From NCBI GenBank assembly GCA_027574665.1, contig CM050648.1, forward strand, positions 51,631,200 through 51,695,199: a stretch of 64,000 nt of DNA, in the 5' to 3' direction. Of this stretch, positions 33,853 through 47,489 are shown one piece after another. The translations under genes were made by a program, and so were the position numbers. The notes beneath the pieces are model-generated. The model was not told the DNA's origin, made no database searches, and was given only the letters and a program-made list of their open reading frames with translations. Position 1 is the first letter of the stretch. Each line of letters begins with the position of its first letter. The stretch is from Rhynochetos jubatus. Lineage: Eukaryota; Chordata; Aves; Eurypygiformes; Rhynochetidae.

Positions 33853-33945
33853 ATGTCGACGGGAGAAAGTTTTGAGTCTCGGTTTGAAAAAATCGACGTG
33901 ACTTTAAAGGACCCCAAATCCGAAGTGAACGTGGACTGTTTGCTG
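33853..33945 (+). CDS. ROCK1: ROCK1 coding exon 1 (N-terminal 31 codons); gene continues beyond the window
   Basis: First coding exon of Rho-associated coiled-coil kinase 1, the Ser/Thr kinase that acts downstream of RhoA-GTP on myosin light chain, MYPT1 and LIMK to drive actomyosin contraction. The translation opens MSTGESFESRFEK and closes DPKSEVNVDCLL. From memory of mammalian ROCK1, 24 of 31 residues match and the length is the same. ROCK2 has a different, longer N terminus, so ROCK1 is the better match. The exon stops after a whole codon (CTG) and is followed at once by GTGAGT at 33946-33951, a strong donor in phase 0, where mammalian exon 1 also ends. The start is the first in-frame ATG after an in-frame TAA at 33769-33771. 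This segment precedes the kinase domain and belongs to the N-terminal dimerisation extension. Differences cluster in the middle (IDVTLK where mammals have roughly MDNLLR). Exon 2 and the kinase, coiled-coil, Rho-binding, PH and C1 regions lie to the right of the window. Confidence 0.95.
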
Positions 33946-34945
33946 GTGAGTAGGGAGCGCCGATGGGGCCCCCGGTCCCGTCTCCCCGAATTTCTTACCC
34001 TGTGGGACCGAATCTCTCGCTCCCGGCTGAGTCACCACCCTCCTTGACTCCGCACTGGTGTTTTGTTTACTCAGCGTTGAGCTCAGGGTGCGTGGATCGC
34101 TCTGTGCTGGGAGAGCGGCTTTCCTGCCAAAGGGGTGCCCGCCCAGTCCTGCCTCAGACTTGTCATCCCTCTGGGTTCATGCACCTTCCCCTTTTTCACC
34201 CACTGTCGTAAGGGGCGGTGGGCACTTTGTAAAGGAGGTGTAATTCCTGAGTGCCAGCCCGGTGTGTGAGCAGAAGGCTGTAGATAGTAAAAAAAGTTGT
34301 TGAAGAGGGAGGTGCTGTAGAAAAGCGAAGAGCGAGGTCCTCTTATGCTGTGGTTTAGCACTGACTTCAGCTTGTTTAGTGTAGACGTTTGCAGATGCTA
34401 ACTAGTGACGTGTAAAACACGGCTCTAAGACTAATATTCCCTTACGGATGGAGAAGTAGTCATGGCAAGAGTTTAAATGCGTTTTAAACCGGTTGGTGTG
34501 CCAGGCCTGGGGTAGAGGGCTGCTTGCTTGTTTCCCTACTTGATCATGCTTGATGGATCACTGGATCTCTCTCCAGTGCTGTCAGGGTTACAACTGCATC
34601 ATAAGAAAGCAAACCATAACACTTCCTGACATAAACCCAGCGTCATTTGGCAGCTGCTTGACAAAAGTGGATGATGGTTTGGTTCTGACTATAAAAAGTG
34701 CCTCAATAAGTTGTATGCCAAATCCAGACAATTTGTGTGGGATGTGGCTGGGCACTTAGGTATGCCTAGAGATGCCCTTAAATAGTAGCAAATTGTAATT
34801 TGTGCTTTTATGCTAAAGTAGAGAATTTCTCTTTGTAGCAAGTGATAAAAATTCTTTAGTGGTTTTGGTTTTTTTCTGGCTTTCTGTTGTCAGAGAGAAA
34901 AACAATTCGATTTGTACCTAGTATGAACTCTGACATTCGGGGTTG

Positions 34946-34984
34946 GGGGGGGGGGGGCCGGGGGGAAGAGAGTCGTGGGGGTGG
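34946..34984 (+). repeat. G-rich tract with quadruplex potential in early intron 1
   Basis: GGTTGGGGGG... continues into a run of 12 or more G, then CC, GGGGGG and, after AAGAGAGTCGT, another G run. It lies about 1 kb downstream of the ROCK1 donor on the transcribed sense strand. Confidence 0.75.
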
Positions 34985-36334
34985 AGATGGCTCTTAATAG
35001 TCATTTTTCATTTGTTGCTGCATGGCTCTTAGCAGAAAGCTCCCTTGAGCATAAGGCGGCGGTGGAGAGAGAAAAAGAATCTAATGAAAGAATCCGTACA
35101 GGTTCATGGTATTGTGTACTCTGTTTAGCTTATTACTGATTTGTGAGCTTGTGAAGTGTTGACAGGTCAGACCTACATCCCTGGATAAAAGGAGAGCCTT
35201 GTGGATGTTGCTGCCGCAAGGAAGAATAGCACTGCATCTTCCAGTTAACCTGCTGCTTTTGATCTAGTGGATGTATTTGTCATCTTCCTACCACAGCTAA
35301 TGAGCAGAGCTCTGATGCTTAGGATATGCTGTGTCAATTTTTATAACTCAAGAGTACTGCCAAATCTGACATTTTTACATCAGCTTCTATTGATAGATGT
35401 CAAGAGTATAGATCCAGTTGAGTCCAGATTTTTATGCTTATCATGACTCAGTTGGCTATATGTGCTTTAATGCTGGTCATGCTATGGGGACCTTCCTACA
35501 CTGATAGTGAGGAGGTTTCAGGTATCAAACAAACAGTTAATAGTATCTTTAACTGTATTCCTTCATCTTTTAATCAGTTTAGGGATTTGCCCCTTTTCAG
35601 TTACCTTAATTGCGATTTGGAGGTAACCTGTAATCCCTTGGAGGAGGAACTTGTAGGGATGCTTCCTGTCGTACTTGTGTCAGTTTTAAAAACATGTGTT
35701 TGCACCTTGGATCTTAAGAACATCCTTTAAAGTGACAATTTAAAAAAAAAAAATCCTCTGAGATTCTTTTGGCATACCTTTGCGTACGCTTTTAAAAGCA
35801 GCTTCTTATGGTACAGTCATCAGAATTATGATGTATGTTTGGGTTTGGGGTGTGTTTATTTTGAGCTAGCCCTAGTCACAGATACAGTTCTTTTAAACTA
35901 ATACCAATTAAAAAAGAAAGTGCTGCAGCTTCTGAAGAAATCAGCTGGTATGTTCATATGTATCTGGTCACTATGTCAAGCTCTCCGCTGGCTGGGCTTT
36001 TACTTTGTTTCATATCTCTCATCTTGAATTGGTTCTTGGACTCTTTTCTGTAGAATTTAATTATCTTAACACTTTATGGAGAGTTTAAATGTTTTGCACC
36101 AGTTCTTAGTGTGAATCATCACAGGAAGCATTCTTGGCCCAAGGTAATATTTCTGTATCAATGTGATATATGTGGATATGTTTTTAAGGAAGAAATGCTT
36201 AGGTGTAGGTGTAATTGATCTGCACTTAAAATAGCTTCCAGGATGAACACCCTATTTCCCTCCCTGAAGCCCCCTGTTAAAGAGGGAGACTTGTCAGGTT
36301 CTTGGCTTGGTACACTTAAAAAGAAACTAAAATC

Positions 36335-36500
36335 ATGCTTTTATGATTTATACAATAAATCATATTTAATATAATTTAATTTAATATAAGCATAAGATAT
36401 AAAATTAATATAAGCATCTATTTAATGCTTTTATATTAAAAAACCCTTTTTATAAAACCTTTAATCAAAAGAAAAGAAGCATTTAGATTTAAAAGTTGTG
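36335..36500. repeat. Very AT-rich block
   Basis: Almost pure A/T with repeated TTTAATATAA and ATAAGCAT words and several short self-complementary stretches. Low-complexity sequence, not a named repeat. Confidence 0.6.
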
Positions 36501-38454
36501 AATTGATGTTATTTATAATTATGTTCACTTTTCCTGGTGAAAGGTGTTAGCCAGCTGTGTATCTGGGTGGTAATAGATGGATAACGGATACACAGCCCTT
36601 CAGCATCTGATATGTTGGCTTAAAATGCTGGAGTTCCTTTAGATTCAAGAAACACAGCTTTCTGGGTGTGTGAGAAGTCTCAGCAATGCCCTTGGCTTCT
36701 CAGAGGATAGTTTGATCCTCTTCAGTTTTCCTTTGTTTCTATTCTTACTCTTCTTGCCCATCAGTTTGTAGCCCCTGTGGACTAAAAGGCAGGCATGGAA
36801 TAACTTTAAACTCAGTTCTGTGACCATTTTGGGTTTTGTAAACATCATAAGCTAGGTTCTGTATGCTTGAAAGATTCTGAATTTATACGTGAACACTATG
36901 AAAAGAAGACAGGGGTGGGAGCTGGTACAAAGGAAGGCGTGTTACTGTTTCAGGAAGGTGTGGGAGAAGAGTGCTGACAACAGAGCAGGCGGAACAGACA
37001 CTGAGGACTGTAGGACTTAAAGTTACATGCTGCAGGAAGGAAATTCATAAAGCTGAGGTGCAGGAGAGAGATGTGTGTATTTTTTCCTGTTTTCTTTTAT
37101 GCAACTGTAATAAAAACAGTAAGAAAATGGACTGTTGCAACTGTCTGTAACTAAACGTGTTTGTTTCTTTGGGGCTTCCATGCACTTGATTTCTCAGCCT
37201 CATACTAAATCACAGATAGGCTGTCTTTTTTGATGATCCGTGAGGAGACCAGAGCCTAAGATCTGTATAAAATGTGTCACAGCATCATGTAGTGTTTTTT
37301 TTTCCCCTCAAAATGTCAGGTACTAGGAGTTGTACAGTCTTAGAAAGATTTAATAAGACTGTGAAGGCTGTTAGGTAGTCACACGCCAGGGTGTGCAGTG
37401 ATCAGATACTGGTGAATACCACGGGTGTGCTAAGTAGAGCCAAAGGCCATGTAAGTAACTAGCTATTAACTTGAGCTTAGTGTCTCATTAATGATATTAA
37501 GTACTGGAAAGTAGTATTCAATGAGCATGGTTCTACAACAGCTTTGGAATAAAACCACATTTCTTATTCCTCTGTTTCTTACTGAATCCCTGGGGTTTAT
37601 GGGCTTCCCATTGTTGGAGAGTGGGGAGGGAGGGGTGTAACAGGTGAATGGATGGGGGGACATCTGGACCTGAAGTTGCCTATACTTTTGATTAAAAAAA
37701 TAACTAGTAACTTTCTCATGAAAATGCTTTTTGGTGCTCTCTCTGCTCTGATAATAACTCACAAAGAATCTTTTCATGTTTTATGTAGACACTTGAGTAA
37801 CTTAAGCAATTGACTAGGTGCTTGAATAATTGAGTGGTTGATTTTTAAAACTTTAGATGGCCTTAAACGTCAAAGATGTTAAATGTTTCATTTCTTAGCA
37901 GTTTGGCTTCAGATTAACTGACAACAGTAAACACTGCATATGACAGACTTGTTTTATCTAATCTCAAGAGGTTTCTATCTTTGCACCAAAAATACACAAG
38001 TACAGAGCCTGATTCACCTGTTTTTCCTAGGTCTGTTGTCTTATTTCATATTCAGCTAGATGAATTAATGTTCATCTGCCTTGCTTAGGAAGAGGTGAGA
38101 AGATCTCATCCTCTTTGGGATTTGGAGTTCTAAATCTATATTGTCACTAGACAGTTGTGTGTGATCCCCCCCCCCAACTTAATTTATTCAAAAGCTCTTC
38201 TGAAGACCTTGTGGTTGGGGTTGAAAACCACCTTCACTGAAGTCGTGTTAATTATGTTCTTAGAATCTGAGTGATGAAATGCTGGAGAAACTTGGTATCT
38301 GAGAAGCTTACTCATTTGCTAATGAATCTCATGCATAGAAAAAGCAGAGTTTGAACAGTTGCAGAGTGTTGGCTTCAGAATGATGGAAGTTGTCTGGAGG
38401 TGGTTCAGAGTAAGGCGAAAGGTCTCCTTGGACACGTTTCTACCATTCTTTAGA

Positions 38455-38887
38455 TCCAGGTGCAAGGTCCTGTGCTTGAGTTAGGCCAGTCAACAGTATC
38501 AGTACAGATGAGGTGTCGAATGGATTGAGAGCAGTCCTGTGGAGGATGTGGGGATATGCTGAGAGAATATCTGAATATCTTTCTCTTCTGACAGAGACAG
38601 ACTTTTTACCAGGGCCTGTAGTGACAAGACAAGGGTCAGCGGTTTTAAACTGAGAGCAGGTAGGTTTAGATTGGAGAGAAGGAAGCTTTTTATGATGAGG
38701 GTGGGGAGGCACTGGAACAGGTTGCCCAGAGAAGCTGTGAGTGCCCCATCCCTGGCAGTGTTCAAGGCCAGGCTGGATGAGGCTTGGAGCAACCTGGTCT
38801 AGTGGAGGGTGTCCCTGCCCATGGCCCTGGGGGTTGGAATTAGGTGATCTTTAAAGGTCACTTCCAAGTCAAACGAGGGATTCTGTC
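38455..38887 (+). mobile_element. CR1 LINE fragment, internally rearranged
   Basis: Sense CR1. GTGCAAGGTCCTGTGCTTG and ATTGAGAGCAGTCCTGTGGA match the ORF2 3' region; the later segment TTTTAAACTGAGAGCAGG to GGAGGGTGTCCCTGCCCATG matches the terminal part. A block between them (about 38560-38595) is missing relative to other CR1s. The 3' end is at about 38887, in the same orientation as ROCK1. Confidence 0.85.
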
Positions 38888-41664
38888 TAAATTAAGAGTT
38901 CTGGCTGACCTAGAAATATAATTATGTGTCTTCAAGTTACCATATCCAAGCTTTATTTGTAAAACTGATTATAAGTGCAGGTTAACATTGTTTGCTTATC
39001 ACTAAGAATTAGGAAATTTATAGGTTGGTGTGAAATGAATGATAAAATGAATAACTTGGTATGTTAATCAAAGGTAAAATGCAACAGAGTTGGCTTTGGA
39101 AATGCAGTAACTTGGATTCTCATTTCAGGTTGCACCTCTTGGAAGACTTTAATATTATGAAAGCCTCTAGAGAGTTAACAGTAGAGATGGTGGGGCTGTC
39201 AAAATGTTAGCGTTTGATTCACAGTGTATGATAGATTTTATACAAGAATAACAGCTTAGCCAATTCTTCTGCTCATAAAACCAGAGGCTGTAGGAATGTA
39301 ATTATTTTTTCCTATAGCAGATTTTAATCAAGAATGGTAATAGAGAGTTGAAGTTAAGACACCTTTCAACAGAAGGAATAAACAAACAAACAAACCCCAG
39401 ACTGTGTAGAAGACTATAAATGGTCCTATCGAGTTAAAATATTTGTAAACAAGGTCCTTTTCCCTGGCAACTGCAGTGTGTTCTGTTTTTTTGGGGCTGG
39501 TGGGAAGGAAGAGGGAAACACCTGGAATTTTTGTTGGACAAATTGAAAATCAACCTGTTCGTCTGTAAACCTTTGACTTTGAGGACAATGATGGTTTCAG
39601 GAGCCACTCACTGAGAACTTAATAAATATTTAGAAGCACTGCGAACAGATGGTATTGGTAGCCTCACAGTTGCTGTTAGCAGAATTCCCTAGGACATAGT
39701 TCAATATTACATAAAAATAAAGAGCTTTTTTAGGTCACTTACCAAGGAATACGGAGATGTTTGTCTCGATACAGGATGTTTATCTTGAATTTGAGAGGTC
39801 CCAAAACATGTAATTAAAAACTTTCTTTTCCTGTGGATGCTGCTTGATGCTATTTATCGAAACTCCTTTGTCATCAAGAAATTGTCATTCCAAATGGAGA
39901 CACTGAAAAACTGAACTTCCTTTTTTGAGGGAAAAAAAATTAGAGAAAGGTTGGAAACTTTTCTGTCTTTGCCTTAATTTGTGCAGTCATTCAAGCAGCA
40001 GTAAAGCCAGAAGGCTGATGAAAGAATATTGGTCAAATTGTAAGCACTATGCAGACAACACCCGGTTACAGCTCATTTAAAACAAATGCACATAGCTTTT
40101 ATCTATCTTTTAGCTTTCTCAGTAGTCTGCTGAAATAAATACCTATATTAACAGTGGGTGATCCAGAGCTGAAACTTGATCTTTGTGAAGAAGAAAAGTG
40201 GTTTGGAGCCCTTCTTGTCCCTAGGGTTTTGCTCTGCTGAGACAGTTGGATCTCCTGTAATCTCTAGTCAGGTTTCTTCTTGGGCTTTTCAGTATTGATG
40301 AGTATCCAAACAACATCAGTCGAGTATAAAGTGCTGTGGTGCATCTTTAGTCTAGAGACTGGCTGGATGAGCAAGACCAAGTTGCTTAGTCTGGTTAGCT
40401 ACCCGTGTTGCTAGGGGAGAACCAGCACAGGATTGGTACCAGCTTCTAACTGGCACACAGGTCAAAGTCTATTCTGATACTCAAAATCTGGCTTTAACTG
40501 AGACATTGCCACTCCCTGTCAATATTTATACAATACAAACTGTCATGGGGACAGTACTTAAGTTCTCTTTATTAATAAGGTCCTAATTTAAATCCAACTG
40601 CTGATATCTTTATTTCAGCTTTCCCTTTAAATTTTCTTATAGGCAGTCATTTTTCCATTTGTTTTAGAGTTAAGAAATATGTTAACGTTTTCTTTTCACT
40701 TGCATGGTCTGAATTGATGCAAAGAACTGATGCTTGGAAACCTCTGTAGAAAACACTACACAAACTAAGGCTTTATTTTGGACCGTAGGTTGGAACTACC
40801 AAATGTGTTTCTAGCTTACGTGTGTCTGGACTACAGAATTTATAATCGATCTGGAAACGCAAGTGGAATATGTAGTTGTTTTTTCCTACCAATCTTAATG
40901 AGTCATAATATTCACTTTAAAAAAATAACAAACCCTTGAATTCTAATAGTTATGCAAATATCGAGTGATTATGTCGATGTCTTTTTTTCTCTTAGAAGCT
41001 GTGTAGTATTCAGATAGTGCTGCGTTGTATTTGGATGTATTAAATTCTGAGGTATTAATACGTTCAGAGGAAAACTGGTACTTCCTGATAAAATCTATTG
41101 ATGTTAGATATCCACATATAAAATGGGTTAATACAACGCGGCTGTTCTCCCATGTAGTCACTGACTGCTAGGAAAATATTGTTTCTATGGATACTGGGCT
41201 TCTCTTTTAGCAAATAAATAATGGCAGAAAAAAAGCCCTGACTACACAAAATTGAAAACGTCATCTGAAATGCACTTTCCCAAAGAAGAAGAGGCCAGAC
41301 GCTTCTGACACCTGCAGATTTCAGCTAGGCAACTTTTCCCTGTTTTATGGCTGGGGAAGAAGGTTAGTAGGACTTTGATTATAGCTGTAATGGATTTCAA
41401 ATGGGAAGATGTGAAGGAAGGATGGTCAGGGTGCTTATCTTGTTCTGGCCACTGCTAGATGATGCTGTGCTTACTATTCCAGGAAAATGGAGTTCTTGAG
41501 ATAAAACCAGGCTCTTTATATCCATATTTTGTTTAGAAGCTGCTAAAGAAAACTAAACAAAACCTGTTTCTTCTCTTTAAATCTGTTACTTTGGAAGCCA
41601 ATTTGGAAGTCTGCCTTTTTAATACCTTGTGAAAGTAGTATTGAGTACCAGTGATCATTATTTC

Positions 41665-41818
41665 CCAGAATGACTGAAGCTGGAAGGGACCTCCGGAGGT
41701 CATCTTGTCTAAGCTTCCTGCTGTGGCAGGGCCACCTACGGCAGGTTGCCCAGGATGGTTTTTGAGTATCTCAAAGGAGGTGAAATCCATGGCCTCTCTG
41801 GGCAACCTCTAACTTTCC
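41665..41818 (-). mobile_element. CR1 LINE fragment (older subfamily)
   Basis: CAGAATGACTGAAGCTGG, GAAGGGACCTCCGGAGGTCA, then CAGGTTGCCCAGGATGG and the ATGGCCTCTCTGGGCAACCT-type end. This is the antisense of a CR1 3' end, diverged from the young subfamily. Confidence 0.85.
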
Positions 41819-42239
41819 ACTTTTCAGCAGTACATTTACTCTGCTTCATAACAAAAAATAAAATTCACTGAAACTAAACAGAGAAGTCATTGGTATTCAC
41901 TTTAAATTTATTTGAAGAGTTCTCTAAGTGTTTTGACCTTGTTAACTTGGTCAGTAAACCTCTCTGTACCTCAAATGATTTTCTTCTGAAATGCATCTGC
42001 CGCAGAAGGAACTTTCTGTGTGGATGCAATTGTAGATTTGGAGATTTTAAGCATAAGGGTTCGTATCTGAGGGGAAAACGGCTGTGAATTGGTAAGCTCA
42101 TTAAATTTAATTTGTGTCTGCAGTTGAAACAGATTAGATGAATTTTTCAGCTGGCGGAAAAGGAATGAGTTCATGTGTTGCTCTGTGCCCAGTTTACACT
42201 CCAGTAGTGCCACTCCCAATTTTTCATATTTCTGCTATT

Positions 42240-43330
42240 TGGTAGCATTGCATTTTCTGTATCATCTACATCATTCTTCTGACAGGCAGTGAGGGAGGCT
42301 GGGTAAGGCTTTCTTATTGGCGTGGGAATGTGGAACACTTCGATATTGATGGAGCAGGAAACTGTCCCTGGGGGATAGGTGAAGAGGGAGGAGAGCTGCC
42401 TGTGGTAGAAGCTGAAGTGCAAGGTGTCGGTACAACAAGCGCCGTCTGGATGACAGTCCAGCATGTTAATTCCATCACTGAGATAGAGGAACATCTTGAC
42501 TACAAGTGTGCAGTGACTCTGTCTTCAGGTACTTGGGAGGGGAGGAAGCCACTTGAGCCGGGAGATGGTAGAGTAGGGAGTTGGATGGGCAAGATCCCTG
42601 AGGGAGGAGGGAGACTGAAAGTAGGACAATGAGTTTGTGCTGGTTATACTTGCCCCACGCCTTTTCCATGGATGCTGGGTTGTGCAGAACAATACCAGAC
42701 GGGACATGAAGCTATAGTTGAAAATAGAGGTAATACTGGTGCCTCTCAACCGTCTCTTGATATTGTGCACTGTTGTCAGTGTTAGAGGTGGAACGCTAGA
42801 ATTACCTCACAAGCCTATATTTGTTATGAAATCTAATTATATCAATATATTCTTACACCGATCTCTTCTTAAAAAGAAGCTTTGATTGCGGGCATAGAAA
42901 GAATCCTGTCAGTATTAAGCTGGGGGAATTTAGTTTCCCCTTGCAAAGCGGAAAGGTTGTTCTGCCACTTCAACCTACCTGGCAGTTCATTTATTGATCT
43001 AATACATCTTCTGTGGGCTGCTGTCCTCCTTAAACTCCAGTTATTCCCAAGTTCATGGGCAATTAGACAATTGCCGACATAAACAGTATGATTTGTGGTG
43101 GTCTTGGGATCATTCAAACCTGCTATTGCATGCTGAATGTCCTCTTTTGTAGGAATGTAAGGCCAAAAATGGGGCCAGCCAAATGGTAGACTTATTAGGA
43201 CTTGAAGTTTTTGCTCGCTTGTATTGGCAGCAATCGTTCCGGCTGTTGAAGCAGGGGCTGTTGTTGCCAACAATGGCAGAGAGAGATGGTGACGGAAATA
43301 ACAAAATGCTCATTAAGGGCTATGAGGTGA
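42240..43330 (-). other. GC-richer insert of unknown origin with an open minus-strand stretch
   Basis: About 1.1 kb with higher GC than the surrounding intron. The minus strand at 42869-43273 is open for 134 codons (it starts at TTG, so no ATG), containing DIQHAIAGLNDP and HELGNNWSLRRTAAHRRC. It looks more protein-like than the other intronic open stretches, but I cannot place it in a family. It could be a fossil of a virus-like element or another transposon, or chance. No LTRs, terminal repeats or catalytic motifs were recognised. Confidence 0.35.
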
Positions 43331-46300
43331 AAGCTGAACTATTGATGTGATTGTGTGTTCTGTTGGGCTGCTTTTTCGGGTGTGTGTGTTTTTTTTAATT
43401 TTTTTGAAGTACACTGAATTTGGAATTGGAGGTGCCATTAAGAAGCTAGTCTCTCTCTGTAGAGAATAAGTTAGTATGCTTCCTGGAAGAGCTTTTGTCT
43501 TTTATGAAAATGCTTATGGCTATTTTCAGCCTTTCTCATACCCCACAAACCGTTTTGTGCATATGGTTTCTCAACATAGTGTGACCTTAAAGTGTTTGGA
43601 GATGCTTTTGGCTTGTAAAATCAGGCGGTTGGAGAAATTTTTGGAACTAGTCATGTTGTGGTTCTGAAGCAAGCTGTGAAGATTCTTGTTAGAAAGACCA
43701 TATCCAGGAGAATTTTGGGTTATATATCTGAAGAATGGAGTTACAACACAAAGTCTTGTATCAAGTGATTTGCACACTCAGAGCTGTTTACTGATTCCAC
43801 TCAGCTGATTGGAGTAAGGAAAGGACTGAAAGTGTCTCTTGCTTTTAATTCTCAATTAATGTCAGATCAGAAGAGTCTTTAAAGTTTTCTCCTATTGTTT
43901 CTTTTCTCTCCTAAAATGCCTTCAGGCTCTCACAAAAAAGCTTTTATCCTTCCTGAGACAATTTATACATAATGCTATTTCCATCTAATCAAAGATGCTG
44001 TTTAGAGGAAAAATTGAAGTGTTACGATGCTGGTGCAGCTGGAGCTGCTTCAGTTCTGGGACTTCAGGTGTAAAGGACTCCTGTGTAACTTCTGTTCTGC
44101 TTTCTGTGCAGTGCAATTGCTTTTGGCTAGCATCAGGGAAGAGTCTGGGTGGCTGCATTATTTTTGACCTTAACCTTTCCTTTTGGTCATGAGCTCCTGG
44201 AAAAGAAGGGAGTCAGATCAACCTCACCTTTATATGAAGAATAGTTCCTATCATAGTTCTTGCTAAGTTCATGGGAAAGAAGGGTCTGAGAACCATGAAT
44301 TCTTGTGGAAAGAAAAAAGGAATTTTTTAATAAACTATTTTTTTTATTGCAGTGTGACAAGTAGATGTGGTCAGGAATAAAAGAAAAGATGGATTAAAAC
44401 CATCTATTTGCAGGTTGGGAAGTTTCTTACTAAGTTTCTGATTCCCTGGGAGTAGAAACTTAAATTTTCATTTTAAGATTCAACCAGAATAGGCAGCTGA
44501 AGATTTTCCTTCAAATCAGACTATTTTGTCAACCTTGTCAGGTTGCCTAATGGTACCAAAACAGGCCATCTTTAGTTTTCCATCCTTCTGATGTGTTTCA
44601 ACATCAACGAACTTACCTTCCAGTGCTATTGCATTCCTCCCACAAAATGTGAGCAAATAACAGTATCCAACAAAGGTGTAATTTAGAAACAAGTTGATGA
44701 AATGGTAAGCTTTTTTCTGCAAGAGGAGTTATCAGTCAAAGCTTTGTTTAATTTAAAAAATACGAAGTGATGGGTCAACAAACGTGAAAACAAATGAAAT
44801 ATGGCTATGAGTTTTTGGAGAATTACTTTCAGAAGTAACCTGATGTTTTCACAAAATATATTTATTTTTCTCAGAGGAGTCAACATAACCTTTTTCATAA
44901 CAATGGAAAAAGACACGTCTTTTTTTAAACAAGTAACTTGCAACTTTGAGCTAAAACTCATACTTAAGATGAGACAGTATCCTGTACCTCTTGCTTACCT
45001 TGGAATTGCATCATGATAAACAAATGGTTTTAACGTATAATGAAGTGCAGCTTATCTATCCTAGAGCTATAGAAATGAGCTCTTTTGTTGGTTGAGCCTC
45101 CTTTCTTATTGTAGAGATAAAGTGGAAGCAATATTAACGGAAAGAGCTCATGCTTAAGTTGGGCAAGGTGCCTGTGACCTCAGCTCTGCAAAACACAAGA
45201 ATCAGTTTTTTGATACTGAAGAAGCATGTCTGTTATCAAGATCTCATGTTCTTCACTGTTCAGATCAGCTAATTTCTGTTTCGCTTCTGCTGCAGTAGAA
45301 GTAAAGAAGTAGTCAAGTTCTGATAGGAAGAGGAGGAGTTGGGAATTGAGCAAATGACAAAAGAATAATGTTGTCAACAATGCTGTTCCTGTTTCTTCAT
45401 AGGCTCTCCAGCTAATTCTTAAACTTATGGCAGGCAAATATCCACTGCACAAATTACTTCATTCTTGATACTTTAAAAAAACCCCAACTGTTTATCCATT
45501 TGACTTTCAGACTGGAAAGTCAGTAATTCCATTTAAATACTTTCTCTTGTTTGAGTACCACTCAAATCTTGCGTAAAAAGACAGAGAAACCAAAGTTTGT
45601 GTGCCATATTAATGTCTCTTCACCTCGTACTTAGTAAATGAAGTATCAACAAATAGGGAGCATCAGTGCAGTATCAGACTGTGATACTGTCCTTTTGTAC
45701 TTTTGAATATTCCTCACCGCAGAACACTAACCAGGTTTCACTTACGGGGTGGTGGTAGGGTACCAGAACCAAAAAAACCCAACCAAAACTCTTTGTGCAG
45801 AAGGAAGTCGTGTATGTCTAATATATAAATACAAATATGAGGTTTGGAAAACAGGCAGAGAAATTAGGAAGATTATAATTAAAGATGATTTTGGGGTTGG
45901 GATTGTTTGTCCTATGGTGACTTAAGTTAGGGGTTCCTGACTTCTTCAGGCTTTTGGTGAGACTGTTTTGAATTTCTGTTTCCTGCATCTAAAATAAGGA
46001 AGTACTTCCACCCATCCCCCATCGATTTGTGGGTTTGATGGTGCAGAGGCAAGCTACTGTTTGTACTTTTTAAAAGAGACAGGGAAATTTCACTGGTAGT
46101 ACCAAGGGTGTATTTAAAAAACAGATATCAAGCTTCAAGCTCATGTGTGATAAATACCAGTGACCAAAGAAAACTCCCACAAGAAGACTTTTTAAACTAA
46201 GTTGAAAGGAAGGTATGAGTCTGTTTTAACACTGCATCTTCATTGATATAACTGGGCTATTTTAATGTAAGCTGTTGCTTTCAGATTCTTAAGCATTTTG

Positions 46301-47117
46301 AATTAGAGTTGTATTTTCTTTAGTTACAGATGATCCCACAGATAAACAGGGTAAAATAATTTATCCGAACATAAACTTATGACTGTAGGATACTGGGTTT
46401 AAGTAAAAAAAATTAGTTTCTCTGTGTATTAGTCCTTGAGCCTAAAAATTACTTTGCTTCAATATAAGAAGTAAATTTACACAATGCCTGTACTTTTTTA
46501 GTACTAATGGAACTTCAGTGTTCATAATGTTCATTGGTCTCTAGCTTTTCATAGACTGTGTGGTGTAGGGTTTTATTGTATCTTCAAGGGGGAAAATTGG
46601 GGACAAATTAAGAAAAGCTTCATGAAACTTCATGATTGTTATGGAACGAGCTCAGTACTGCCTGGCTGAGCTCTGTTGTGCATGTGTATGAAGCTGTTAA
46701 AATGAAGATGCGTGCATTTTAAAATGCAGTTAAACTTTCAAACTACTAAGTGTCCAATGCTTGGCTGATAATGCTCAATTGTGTAACAGGACGCTGTTCC
46801 TGTTTGCTGTAGTTTCCAGTAGCGTAATCACTGGAGAAAGGGGGGACTGAAGTAATGAACTGAAGTTCATTAGTTTTCTGAAATAGTTTTCCTGCTTGTT
46901 AGCCTTACATATGGAGTAGGTAGTGGTTTTCTACCTTAACAAATTCACATGCAACTGTTGCTTGCCTTTTACTTTACTCCTCAAGGTGTGCTTCACAGCT
47001 TTCCAGGAAAGCCCTTCTGTGAAAAACTTCATTAATTATTCACTTGAGATCATCAGTAAATAAATGAGTTGGCTAGAAGGACAAGATTTTTGTTCAGTAC
47101 ATTCATGGTACTTTTTA

Positions 47118-47166
47118 TTATATATGTATATTATGTAATGTATGTGTATATTATATACGCATACAT
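47118..47166. repeat. TA/TG-rich simple repeat
   Basis: TATTATATATGTATATTATG and similar words in tandem; low-complexity AT-rich sequence. Confidence 0.7.
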
Positions 47167-47489
47167 TTTATGATGAAAAAAATGACATCCTGACATGCTT
47201 TTCTCTTTAAAATAAAAAATCCCTGGAAATTCAGTGGAAGTATTCTGAGCTTCAAAATAATTGATAGGAGTTTTTGTTTTCAATGCTGTGAAATTACAGT
47301 ATCCTATTCTAGACTTTATTAGAAGGAACTACAATGAGAATAGTTTTATATCCTGTGTTGTGACACCAAAAAGGCACAAGGAATTATCTGCATAAAGTTT
47401 GCTAATATGTGGTTGAATTCAAATTAATTTTAAAAATATCTCAGAACATCTCTTGGTCAGTGGTTTTTACGCCTGTCACAGGCAGGGAC

